DNA from: Pagrus major
Taxonomy: Eukaryota > Chordata > Actinopteri > Spariformes > Sparidae
Direction of reading: 5' to 3'
DNA length: 64,000 nucleotides
Assembly (NCBI RefSeq): GCF_040436345.1
Contig: NC_133235.1
Location: 22,468,660-22,532,659, forward strand
The translations under genes were made by a program, and so were the position numbers. Of the stretch, positions 25,281-38,100 are shown one piece after another; the first letter of the stretch is position 1; each line of letters starts with the position of its first letter. The notes below the pieces were generated by a model that was not told the DNA's origin, ran no database searches, and saw only the letters and a list, made by a program, of their open reading frames with translations.

Positions 25281-27148
25281 AAAGTGTACATAAAAACGTG
25301 TTGAACAGTGACCTCGTAAAGTTTACACCCTATGTGGATTTATATCTGGATAATGGCATCCAATTGATGAGCCTTTGCATTTACTGCTTGTATTCTCATT
25401 ATCTTGATTCTACACACATTTCGATCATATCTCCTGTGTTGAGGCTGGTGGACAAATATTGTGTTCTTGGTCAAACGAGGTGATGCCACAGGTGGGTAAC
25501 TTTTTTTAAGTCACTTTTTGCGAGTGAAGATCTGCTAGTTGGTGCTGTTACTCGTAGCTTTTGCCACGCTTGAAAAGCAAAGTCGGGTGACTTTTACTGG
25601 ATTCATTTTGTGGACTGCACTTACACCTGGCTGACATCCATTGTACTCTGGTCATTTGCATGTTAATGTAAGACGTAAATGGGGTCAGTATTTCCTATCA
25701 TTCTGAATGTATAATGGCAGCACAATTATATACAGTGTTAGTATTAGACATGCTGCAGTAGACTGTCACGTGTTATCTGCCTTCTTCCATCTTTTCTTGA
25801 GTCTTGAAAATAATTAAGTTGATGAAAACTCCTAGTACAAAGGAAAAACCCATGTAATGTGTGAATCCACAGGTAAGCTTACCACATGTTGGACTGTCTT
25901 ATTAGCTAAACCATCCACTGAGCTCGTGCTGTACATCAATAAATAAGGCAGAATCCAAATTATGTGTTAAAAGAAGAAATGCCTGTCAGATCCATTTCCT
26001 TTACTAAGCAGTCAAATGAGCCTCCTCTATTCAGACGGCTCTATGCGGAGGGAATACATGCTGTACTTCTTTCCCCTACCTTTCCCTCACTCACTGTCTC
26101 TCTCCCTGCCTGTCCCTAAAATGTCCCTGCTGGGGATTCTATCTCCTGGTTCCTTTTGAAGCAGTGGCCTCTCTTTGCCTCCATTATCTTGTAATTTGTG
26201 AGGGATTACGCTCTGGAGCACACACAGTCCACCCCGTTGCTTAAGAACTGTGACAGCTTACAATAATTGCCATGCTAATTAGCAGGAACTAGCCCAGTGC
26301 GCTTCTTTCCCTCACCAGGCCTGATTTGATGAATATGCTTTGATTAATGTCTGTGTTTCAATAACTTCCGAACCAGTGTAATTTAATATATCAGTGATGA
26401 TAATGGCTGACTAATATATATTAACAAATAAAATGTAGAAGCTGTTGTCTTTGAAGGACAAAGCGAAAACCTGCTCTCAATCCTGCCACTGAGGAGGTTT
26501 TATGTAGGTGTTGGATTAATGCAAAGAGCAACGCTGTAATTGCAATAAGATCAATACAAACATCCCTGGAGTGAGGAGAAAATTATGATCACTTTTAACC
26601 CATGATGCATTTCTCAGTTGATGGAAAAGCCTTAGATCTCCATATAGAATATGTTGCAACCAACAACCCTTACACTGGTTGAAAATTAGAAGGAAGCTGT
26701 CAAGTGGCTTTTTCTTCTCCCAGCATGAGCCCGTTCACATCGCCTTCCCTGTGTAAACAGGTGAGAGGGCTAAGATTGAGCACATTTTGTCTCTAATAGT
26801 CTGCAACATTATTTTAGCTCAACAGACATACTATTATGAAAGGCTAATGATGTCTAGCACTGACAAATGGGTGACAAACATCGCTGTTTTCATCGATGAT
26901 TGCTGAGCGCAAAACAGTCAAATCATCATTTTTAATAGAGTAGTGTGTCTTTGTTTGCCATAATTGTGGTGATTTGTAATACTTGTCATCCCGCAATGAT
27001 GAATTCTGCCGTTTATTCTGAAGGATGCATCTGCAATATTGGCCCAGCTCAGATGGCCTCTATGCTTTGTCTCATGTTGCTTTGAAAACTCACAAACATA
27101 GCCTTGATACACAGACTTATTTTACAGCTGACAACTGCCGCTGTTGTA

Positions 27149-27566
27149 GGGATGCATGATAATTGGGCATGGGACAATATGAAAATGTCTTGTCACGATT
27201 ATCCTGTCTGACATAATTACGCTTCACAATATTATCCCTATAATCATCAAATTATTCTTAAAACTGAAAATAAATAAATAAATTGCACTGGAACACACTG
27301 ATAAAAAAAAAAAACTGATATTTTTATTGCATAACAGAGAGAATTTACTCTTCGTTTTTTAGTTTGTAATCTGTAGTTTTTGTACACATCCAATTTAACT
27401 TGTTTTGTGGGGGATACAATGTGCAATGTGCATGTCACTCGTGAGGATATTAACGATTATCTTGAGTCACCTTTATCCTGATAATGAAAATTCACCACAA
27501 TCAACTTATTGTTAGTTGTTTTTTATCGTGATCCGTGATCAAATACTTTATTGTCCCATCCCTAAT
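27149..27566. mobile_element. Candidate TIR element with AGGGATG..GGGACAATA termini
   Basis: The left end has TAGGGATGCATGA and GGGACAATATG, and the right end has TTTATTGTCCCATCCCTAA, its inverse. The interior is A/T-rich with simple TAAA and poly-A runs. This terminus pattern is familiar from fish non-autonomous DNA transposons. Confidence 0.5.
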
Positions 27567-28892
27567 GATAATATCCCCACATCATCGGTATAAGCTGCTT
27601 GAAATGAACATTTCTGCCAATATAGATGATTCTTACCACATACACATACAACGCGAACTGTTGACTAAATTGTTTGTTTTATTTTGCACAGTAAATGTGT
27701 ACTTTTTGAAAGGTATTATATGTCTGCATCTGCCAGTGGGCCATCTTCATAAGAGCAGACATAATAATATGTTCATTCCATTACGGGATCATTGATGTTC
27801 TCTGCAATTAGGTAGAAAAACATGTACATATATCTGTATTGGCATCAGCAATCACCCAGAATGAGTTGGAAAATATCAGCATATCTGTTATCCAATATCA
27901 TGCATCAAGGCTGTTGCTAGTTTCTTCCACATCCAAGTCCTATTCCACTGGGTGCTCATCTCATTTATTGTACACAATGTAACTCTACTGTGTATTAGCC
28001 TTGGCTGTGATAAAGGTTCCTGGTCAACACGGCCACTCAAAAAGACATCTCTCTTCTCACAGGTGACTAAGTAACTCATTTTTGAAGTCCTCCCTGACAC
28101 ATTCATTACAACCATAACCTCCCATCATCCTCTCTGCCAGATATGCACACACCTCAGGGGACCTAATTGCTTGAAGGGCCTTCAAAGACGCTCACAGAGA
28201 ACTGACCTTCAATGCCTCAAAAATGTCTGCAGCCAGTTTTCTGCATAGGATAGCAGGGCCCAAAATGTGTGGGATGGATGACCTTTAAAGCAGAGGTAAG
28301 GTACAATTAAGGGGGGAAGGTTAAAATGTGGCAGTGATGTGTGCAGGTTTCTGTGAGTCTTGTCCGAACTTTGTCACTGTCTCTCTGTCAGAAGCTGCAA
28401 AAATAAAAACAGCTCTAAGTTGTGCAGACATCACCTGCTGCAGCAAATACTTCCATCTAGTGTACATAAAAAGAACTGGGCTCTGGTGTGTAATTAAATT
28501 CATTAACACAATAAATTCAAGACCAACTAAATATTGTGTCGTATATATAATGACATGCCATGAGAGGATTTAATGTCTGTAGGTAAAATGTGGCCCAGAA
28601 TGAAAATAATATTTTTAAACAAAATAAAAAGTGAACCTACTCAGTCGGTAACAGTAGTCCAAGACAGGGTTTTGTATTTTTGTTTAAAATATGGATAAAT
28701 ATGCTGCTGAATACAAAGAAGAAGAAAAACAAACAGTCTCATTGCCTGTAGTCTGTTTGATCAGTATGATCAAATCCAAGGTTACAAGAATGAAACATTT
28801 AAGCTTTTTCAAGTCTTTGATCACAGAGATACGAACAGAATAATATCTGGAAGAGGAAAAAATTCTATTACATAGAGAGGTGAAGTCATGCC

Positions 28893-29682
28893 CCTTCTGG
28901 TCGACCACCATGGGACCTTATTTCAGAAACAGTAATCAATGTAGAGAGACAAATACTATTATGATCGAGTTTGAATTTTGCCATGAATTACATATATGAT
29001 GTTTGTCCATTTTTAATGATATTTTGTTAACTCATAGTTGCAGTTTGTCATAAAACTAATCTAGTATAAGACTGTGAAAGTAGGTTATTACAAAGACTAC
29101 AGACCCAAAAGTCGCTTAACTGATGTAATCTCATTTAAGGCTCACTAAAAACCATAACAGAAAACCTTTTAGAGCCAATCCCGTTTATTAGATAGCTTAC
29201 TAAACTGACTAACTCTTTTTTTCACATAACAGGGCTGCCGATAGTCCTGCTCATGCCCGGGACAAGATGTTCTCCAAAGGCCCCTCCAGCAGATTATTTT
29301 GATTGCTTAGGGCTGGGACAACTGACCTGTATAATATAATAAGATTTTTTTTTATCCTGTTTGAATTGTGCCCTGAATTATGATGTTTGTCAATTTAAAA
29401 GATCATTTTTCCGAGTCAAGAAAGTCAAAGTTTGAAGTACAATTCTGTTAAAACAGTCGCGTTGGTGACGTCGTCTCGTTGAACGCTCGCAATAAACCCG
29501 TAAATTAAACATTGTAGAGCCGGTCCTGCAGTTGTTTTATTCTGACTTTCATCTTTTTTCAGTACCTTTTCTATGCCGAGTTTGGCGGCCATGTTGGTGT
29601 TGGTGACGTCTGTTGAGCGAGATGTAGTTCACTACCATACGTATTTTTTCTGAAATAAGTTCCCATGAGGTCCACTGGAAGA
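28893..29682. mobile_element. 790 bp element with terminal inverted repeats and internal duplication
   Basis: The left terminus 28893-28930 (..GACCACCATGGGACCTTATTTCAGAAA) is the inverse of the right terminus 29645-29682, roughly 75-80% identical over 37 bp with one gap. Inside, two related blocks occur in direct order: GTTTGAATT.TGCC.TGAATTA.. with ATGATGTTTGTC at about 28969-29012 and again at 29361-29393, each followed by a stretch ending in GAGCC(A/G).TCC. No transposase frame is present, so it would be non-autonomous. Confidence 0.6.
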
Positions 29683-30330
29683 GGGTAAAAAAAGTATCTT
29701 GTATTATTTTTTTTGCTTGTTGTTATGTAGTATTTGTTTATTTATTGCTTGTTTGTTTGTGGATTGGGGGGGGGGCACAGGAGTATTTTGAGGGGTGGGA
29801 AGGAAATCCTGTAGCTAGCTCCGTCCCTGCATTCACCTGTTAGCTGCCTGGTCACATGATGGACACCAACAGCTGTCAGCTGCACATGATCACACTTCGG
29901 CCGTGAAGTGTGTCTCTCGACTCTAACTAAAGCAGACGGAGGTCTGTGAAAGTTGGGTGAAGTAGGAGTTGAAAGTCCTTACCTGTAGCTCTGTAAGTCT
30001 GAAGTTGTTGTCTCACTCTGTTAACGTTAGCAAACAAGCTAATTAACATAGCTAGTTAGCTTGTATACAAGTAAATAAGCCCCTTATTCGGTCGAAACGT
30101 TGTGCTGGTGTTCCCCTCCATACTGACGGTAAAAGAAAGTAAACAGGTTTGCTAAATAACCGACTAACATGCCATGTAGACAAGTCAGAGTTTCTAAACT
30201 TTACTTTTTCCCACTTTAAAGTCTTAACTTGCCATATTCGCCTTAACTGTCTAACAATTAGCATTCCTCTACGCAAAATGTCGGACCGGGTTTTAACCCT
30301 TAACATTGTGCCAAAGGAAGTGAAGTGGTG

Positions 30331-32133
30331 ATGGAGGAGGACACACTAGAGGACCAGCTTCTTTTCTACGCCAAAGGAGGCAGTTTTTCTCATGTTCAGA
30401 GCCTCCTCCAGTCGAGGGTCGACCAGAGCAGCTCTCTGAATGTCAACTGCAGATGTAAGTCAATAGATGATGCTAGCATGGCTTCTGTTAGCTCGCATAG
30501 GAGTGTTCACGTTGCTGTCTGCCACTGTAGCCAGGTCCAAACCCAGTTCAGGATGGACACCCCTGCATCTGGCCTGTTACTTTGGACACAGGGATGTTGT
30601 GGAGGAATTGCTCAAGGTAAGAGCTCATTATATACTTTGTTTATTATGTCACAGTGCATATTTGTGAAGCCGGTGAAAGTTACTCAATGGGACACATTTG
30701 CAGGCAGGTGCTGATGCAAATCTGCAGAACAGCATGGGTGACACACCTCTACACAAAGCAGCCTACACTGGGAGAAAGGTAAGACTACAAAAAAAAACAG
30801 AGTCGGCTTGTACATCGTAATGAGAGATCCTGTTTGCATTGATGTCCCTTCCTCTTGGCCGCCCTCGTGTCAGTTGGAATTACTGTCACAGACTTCCTTT
30901 CCCCATCTTGAAGTTTTTGAGTGATGACAAGCGACGCTGTCCTCTTTCCTTTTTCTTAACTTTGGACCCTTAAGGAAATTGTTCTGTTGCTGCTGCGGTA
31001 TGATGCCTGTTCCAGCATAATCAATGGAACAGCTCAAATCCCTAAAGACGTCACAGAAGATGATGAAATCATTACAATGCTGGAGGGTATGAAATGATTG
31101 GAGTTTTTTTTTCCTTTCAGCTCATTACTGAAGATCAGTGTCCATTGTTCTCAAACAGTATTTGGTTTGTGCAGCTGCAGAGAGAAGAGAGATAAGGCGG
31201 CGGGAGGAGAAGCTTCTGGAAGCAGCCAGAGAGGGGGACATCTCCGCACTGTCAAAGATGGTCAGCGTCCAAGCTTTCTAAGAACTTTTGCAGAATATAT
31301 ATAACACTTTGACAGCATCTTTGCCTTTCATGGGCTCTGCTGTCTGAGGTTGTTTGAAAGCACAAACGGCAGGATTACATCTATATTTGTACAGATTCTA
31401 GTCGCAAAAACCCAACATGTTTCAGCAGCTGAGGTAAAAAGTGTGAATGAGATAAGATATAATCCTTTATTGATTCGGCAGATGGTAAATTCCAGCGTAA
31501 CAGCAGCGCAAAGTTAAAATACCCACAGATACTGTATATGGAGAAACGTAAATAGAATAAAAAGTTGAATGTCTACAAAACGAGAAGATTTAATAATCAC
31601 CGGAATCACAGACAGCCACAAATAAGAAAAACATTGTCACTACTGATTCAGGATTATAATTGACCTTTTTTCTGTGTACTGTGTTGGTTGATACTGTAGA
31701 TATTTAGATATAGCTACATTTCTGTTGCAGTTATATGTGTAAATGAGGTAAATGTCACTGTCTTCTGCTTCATTAAGATGTTTGTCTTCTGATCTTTAGC
31801 TCAGTGAAAAAGAGGCTCCAGATATTCACTGCAGGGACTCGGTGGGAAATACGCCATTACACTGTGCAGCCTACAGAGGGCAGAAGCAGTGCATAATAAA
31901 GCTGCTCAAGTGTGGAGCCAGCCCCAGTATTAAAAACAGCAATGGTATATCACTTACTTTCAGCATCATCTCTTGTTATTCTGACTAATGTATTATTAGA
32001 ACAGTCCAACACAATTTCCTCTCAGAAAATATACATTTTTATTTATTACATGCCTTGTATTGCAGACCAGACCGCATTAGACCTGACCCGCAATGACGAA
32101 CTGAGACTGATTCTAGCAGCCTATCAAGTCAAG
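30331..32133 (+). CDS. osbpl1a: osbpl1a exons 1-7, ankyrin-repeat region
   Basis: Exons: 30331-30454, 30531-30616, 30704-30778, 30975-31086, 31175-31260, 31800-31944 and 32066-32133 (residues 1-232). Ankyrin cores GWTPLHLA (exon 2), GDTPLHKA (exon 3) and GNTPLHCA (exon 6) are plain. In mammalian ORP1L this region binds Rab7 on late endosomes; conservation of that here is inference. All introns are GT-AG; intron 5 (31261-31799) carries a TTTATTGATTCGG repeat-tail fragment near 31470. Confidence 0.95.
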
Positions 32134-35100
32134 GTAAGGGCAGAAAGGTAGTTAATCATCCTAGTAAATCAACTTAGTTAATCGCCCTGTTGACTATGAA
32201 GTTTTCCTTTTGCTAGAAGAAGAAACGGTAAGGTACATTAATAAGGGTACAGTAGCACGTGTCTACCTCTTTGCATGTTATGTAAAAAAATGGAATGCAT
32301 GTATCCTGAGTCAGTGTCATTCAGTCAGTCTGTTGCTGTTGAGTCCAACAGCTCTACACCACATGTTAATGTTAAATTTGGTATTTGATTCATGGTTGGA
32401 AGGAATGAAAGGATGATCCTCTGGCATCACCAACCACCAGCAGAATCTAGCCAGGAAAAATCAAATCGAACAGACTTCTGAGCAATGTACTGAATTCATT
32501 CCTGTTCGCCAGGAGATTCCTATTTCTGACACACCATGAGCGAATAACATCTTTTATATTTTAAGTCAATATTTGGTGTGTCTAGCACCATTAATCACAG
32601 ATGAGATGTTTGCATTTTCTCTTTTAAAGAAGTTGACTTTGCTGTCCTGCACATACCCTTGATACAGGTGCCAAAAATCTTTCTGCAGGTGCTCTTTTCA
32701 TACATTTCTATACATTTTCACTTTAGGTCTGGGGACTGTGGAGAAAAAGCAATGCAAGTCAGCAGTCCATGCTCTTGCTTGGATGTCTGATTAGTCTGGC
32801 ACAGCTTCAGAGCAGAGTATTGCATAGTCATGGTGGAAATAAATAAAAAAAGGCCAGGCACTAAGCTGTTAAGTAAATTAAAAAATATATTATTTACCTC
32901 TGAAATTAGGCAGGTTTTTACTGAAATACCAATCTGAGCTTCAGGTTTCCGCTCTCACCAAAACCCTTTAAAGCTGTCGATCAGATTCTGTCTGTACACA
33001 AGCCTGAGAATTATTATTTATTCCCACAAAGGATGCGAGCAGTGGGGTGCAGAAGATTGAAGGCCCTCTTTGGAAGGTACCCAGATGTTGAAGTGTATTC
33101 TTTTCTACACTTAATATGTTGGAAAGTGTTTTTGTTCAGACTCCACACTGCATGATATAGAGTTGCCTTTTCTTCCCTTTCTCAACACACAGTATCATCA
33201 TTATTACATAGAAAAAGTTTCTTCAAACCATTTAATCCTTATTATTCATTGTTTTTGTATTTTATTTCTTTAAGCATTATCTGTGAGTTGTACAATTGTA
33301 TTTTGTTCTCTCCATCTACATAGGATATATTTATGAATTTCTGTGATTTCAATTCGCTACGTAGTTTATCTGTTGTTGATTTCATGTTTTTCTGGCAGAG
33401 TTCACGCTTTCTCGGATGGAGATCCCACTGGGTGGTAATTGAGGATGGAACTCTCTCCTGGTACCACAGACAGTGAGATAACTTTATATGTATGCAGTTT
33501 TCTTAAGCTAAAAAGTATAGACCCAATCACAGTCACTTCTGGGTAAACAAATGGTGATTTGCATTGCGTAGATATGTGAAATCTACAATCATATATTTCT
33601 GTAGTCATTTTCAGCTGTAGCTGTAAGTTTAACAGTATGTCAGGTAGTTAAACACTGTGGTACGACTATCTGACATTGCTTATTTTATGTATTGTGTTGG
33701 TTTGCTCGAGTTTTTAATCAACAAAATCTCAAAAAGCGACATCTAACTGGACTGCGAGCTTTGGGTAAACTCAAGCTTTTGTTTTCTTTTGTCTTTAGCC
33801 AAACAGGTAATTTAGTTTTTAAGAACGTAACGTTAGTGATGTTAGTGTTGTTATTGATGAGCTATGAAAGGATCAGACATTTTAGATGAATGAGACACTT
33901 TGCAATAACATCAAGAAAAAATACAATTTTATTTTATGTAAGCTCTATACGAAAGCTAACGAGATGCAGGAGTTTTCTACCCGAAAGTTAATGTAAACAA
34001 ACATTGTGATTGGTTCTATATTGTGCATGCGTAGTTTATTTAAACTCTGTTTGTATGCTGGTGTTTGCATGGTAGATTTTTTTCACTCTTGCTGCTCATC
34101 ATCCTTGATCTGTTGAGTGTAAAAAGCCACATGTAATCAGGTAATGCCTTGTTACCTGCTGTGGTTGAAATGAAATCAGTTCCTCAGTGCACTTACTCAG
34201 CGCCTGCAGCAAATACTGGAAGTTTAAACAGTTACTACATCTGAACTGTAAGTGGATTACTTCTGTGTTTTATTTTAAACAGTGCGTGTGTGGAGTCTGA
34301 TGCCATGTCACAATGCCTTTGCCTGTGTGCTCTCTCATCTGTTCCTTTTTCTAGGGCGGATGCACTGACTGGTGTCAGAAAACAGGGCTGCAAGTCTCTT
34401 ACACAAGCCTACTGCATGGTTGGTAGTACACGGTAGAGGCTCATGTAATTAACCTTTGTGATTACACAAGGATGCTCAGTCCTTAAATGTTTCAGTTTCA
34501 GTCACATTGTACTTGTACATGATGATGTTTGACATCAAGTGCAGTAAGCATGACTGAGTGTAATTTCATTTTGTCATTCTAGGTCAAACCATGGGATCAT
34601 TGCTTCTTCATGCTCAGGTGCTTTGATGACACTGTTCATTATTTTAAGGTGCCCTCAAAGACAGATTCAGTGGCAACAAGAAAAGTGAGATGAGATTCAC
34701 CTTCTATGCTGTTGCTATTTCCCCACCGCCTGATTAATTTGCTTAAGTGTGCTTTCAGCAGCATTGTAAATCTTAATGATATTTGTCCCCTTAGAGATGG
34801 TTGGATGCTTTTGAGGCACATTCATCCTATAGCACTCGCCACTGCACACAAGAAAAGATAATCGATGATGCAGATGGTGACACGGCAGTGAGGAATCTGT
34901 CACACGCCCTTCAGGTGAAATTAACTGCAGACCTTTTTGATAATGTGTATTATTAGGTGAATGTAGAGAAGAAGTGCTGTTGAGGGAGGAGGGGTCTGAT
35001 GGTTAAGTGTCTATTTTGTCCTGTGCTCTTGCAGGCAGCCAACACTCTCCACCAGAGATTGGAGAGTGAAGTGTCAATATTTCTATCGATGGTGAAGAAT

Positions 35101-38100
35101 GAGGAGAATTGTGGTAGGAGTCCTGGAATTGGTCACATATCTATTTAGCTAATCCTGTGTCTTTCTTTTGTTGTTGTTTTGACTTTTGCTAGTTTTATAC
35201 TGGTGCTGAAAATAGTTATAAATTTAATATTTAGTTAATGCACAGAAAATTAGGTTAAATGCCCTGACCATGTGGTACCAGGGGACAGTACTCCTCCAGT
35301 TGTCCCAAGATAAATATGAGGGGTTGATTAGAATGGAAAACATCACCTTTAAATGAGTTAATGTAAGTAGGAGACTTGGTCACAAAAGTGTCTGTTCTTG
35401 GCTTTTTTAAAGGTGAGAATGTTCTGCTTTTCTCTGTTTCATTTCAGTACATTGCAAATCTTTAGGTTGTGGATTGTTGGTCAGACAAAACCACAAATCT
35501 GAATACCTCAACATGGGTTCTGGGAAACTGGGTTGAGCATACGTTCACTCGCATGTTTATTTTCTGACATTTTGTTGACTGAATGATTAATAATAGTCAA
35601 CAGATTAATCGGTGTTAAAAATAACTGCTAGTTGCAGCCACATTTATGCATCTGCACTAAAAATATATATTTGTTTTATTATTTTTTCCAAAGCGTTGGC
35701 TGGCCCTCTGTTACTGAAAGCCAAAGAGACCAGTGAGCTCTCCAGTGAAACCTGTGCTGCTCTCCATCTGTGCCTTGAACTGCTGTCAAAACAGGAGGAG
35801 GTAGGAAAGCATCTTCATCGTCTTAATTTAGCCTGTATGAGCATTTGCACAAGGTTTGGCAAACTAACAAACACCAAACAACACAGTTGACTTTGGACTG
35901 TGGGCTTTTTTTTATCCATCACCATACCATTCCTCACACATAATTAAATGCAACCAGGGCCATTAAAACTTTACAAAAATGTATCTAATAAACTGTATAA
36001 TGTTTGTTTTGGTTGTGAAACAGTGTTGGCAGTGTGATGCAGGACACAGACACTATTTTTTCTTTTTTCAATTAGCTGCAGCCCACTGAGCATGTATGAA
36101 TCTTCATCTCATTGACACCCATACCCTCACCCATGTGCTGCGCTCCTATTGGCTGTCTAAATTATCTTGAATGATTACCAAATCCTCAAGCTCCTCCTCT
36201 TTACGTTAGCCCCACTCATACCAATCAGGTTTGAAGTTTGTGCATGCAAGCGTCCCTGTCCACCTGTCCCAATGGCTGTGCCCTGCCCTTGCGGGAGCAA
36301 TTGAACTATGTGGTAATCACTGGCACGTCTGTAGGAAGGACACAGGCAAGATCCGCTTTTATGCTTAGGTCTGCACTCAGCTTGCGGATCAGTGTAGACA
36401 TACATACACACACACACACACACAGACACCCTTGGACTTGGATCCACACACTCCCGCTCTAGGGAAAGCCTGTGCATTGAGCGAGGCAACTGAAGCGCGT
36501 GCATATTCACAGGCTCAGCTGGAGATACATGCATTCGCCCTCACACAGTGAAAACACACGCTCGCAGGCACACTTCCACATGCCAGAGCATCCGAACACA
36601 GAGGGAAGAGGAGACAGAGACGACACTCTCATCCGATATCTGCTCAGGTACAAACCAACACTTGTGTCTTGTATCTCATCGTTTTTTATAATCTGCTATA
36701 TGACCTGACTGTGTTGGAACTGTGCTGTTCCCTGATGACTTACTGTAACGTGTTTTGAAGTTTGGCACTGATGAGATTTAGTATCATCTTTTTAGTATGT
36801 TTTAGATATTAAATCTGGTCTGAAGCATTGGCATAGGCGAAAGCTGTTCATCAATATGCGGAGATCATTCCTAGGACTTAATGAACTGAATTTAGCATGT
36901 GAAAGTGAGCATGTTTGAAGTGATGCTGAACACTACACTGCTCAGTGCATCTTTTTTTAACGAGATCAATTTATAATGTAATGAATTCAGTCAAAGTAAG
37001 AGCACAATGAAGGATGGATTAAATTGCATTGTGGATTATTTGATATGGTGATATGTAAATATTGTGTGTTTAAACATTTTTGTGCATTGGTACTTTTGTG
37101 ATTCACACAATTAAGACCTAAGAGATGATAAATTGGTCTCACACTTCTTTGTCTCACTACCAATTTATTTGAAATTGACTCAGCACAATAGCACACTGAG
37201 ATGCTGAGACTCTCTACTAATTGCTGGTTATATTATGGTCTGTACTGCAGCTCTCATATTGTAAAAACCATCAGCAAAGCAGAAATTAAGAATATATAGA
37301 GAGAGAGAGCGAGACACCACTGAGGACTCTTTTGTCTCCACGTGTGTGGTTTTGTATAACAAGGTGAAGGTAACTGAATTAATTCCGCATCAGTAGAGTA
37401 AACTCTTCTTTGCAAGTCAGCTGGATATAATTTTGCACAACAATGGCCAAATGCAGCATGTTAATGTGAACTGGCCCCAGCTGCTGTCCTGTCACAAGAA
37501 ATAACCCAGCATTGTTAGAACAGGGAGGCGTAGAACATTCATAGCCGTGTAGAAAGCATTTAAATCGTCATAACAATGGACACTGAATACATCTCTAACA
37601 ACCAGATGGTATTAAAGGAAGAAAATGGCTTAACAAGCATGTTGAAACATGCATAACATGCATGGGTCTCATGCTGATCTGGCGCTACTACGTGTTCTAA
37701 CTGGATTATATTTCCTACACTGCTGAGATTGGCTGTATTAGGCAGTATTAACTCTAATCCCATACACCCATTGTCCCACCACAGATGTCTCTATTTGCTG
37801 CCACGTACATATTTGTCTCCTGCAGTACATAAAATACAGTAGTCACGTGCGGTTGTAATTTTGATTTGAAATACGGGCGGATGTGAAATAGTCTGGTAGC
37901 GGTTACAGTGTTACCCTTCAGCAAGAGTGTTGTGACCCATTTCAGCATCTGCTGCAGAACTAAAGTATGCTAATGAGAGTGCCACATTTATACAGTACAT
38001 GCAGGGCACAGTGTGACTGGTTTGTGACTACACACAGCATCCAAAGTGGAGACATTTGTGCTGCTAACTTTGCTTCTTGACTAAAACGTTGTCATGAAGA

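Larger units (their letters stand above)
17724..30330. other. hrh-osbpl1a intergenic region, no gene seen
   Basis: 12.6 kb between two divergent genes. In human, IMPACT lies in this interval; no frame resembling it (RWD or UPF0029 domain) was seen in either strand. The region holds inverted-repeat elements at 18593-18797, 21662-21827, 27149-27566 and 28893-29682, a diverged TIR-type repeat near 19.9-20.3 kb, and an inverted fragment of the 10.2 kb repeat family near 25.2 kb. The remaining AT-rich sequence shows no coding signal. Confidence 0.6.
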
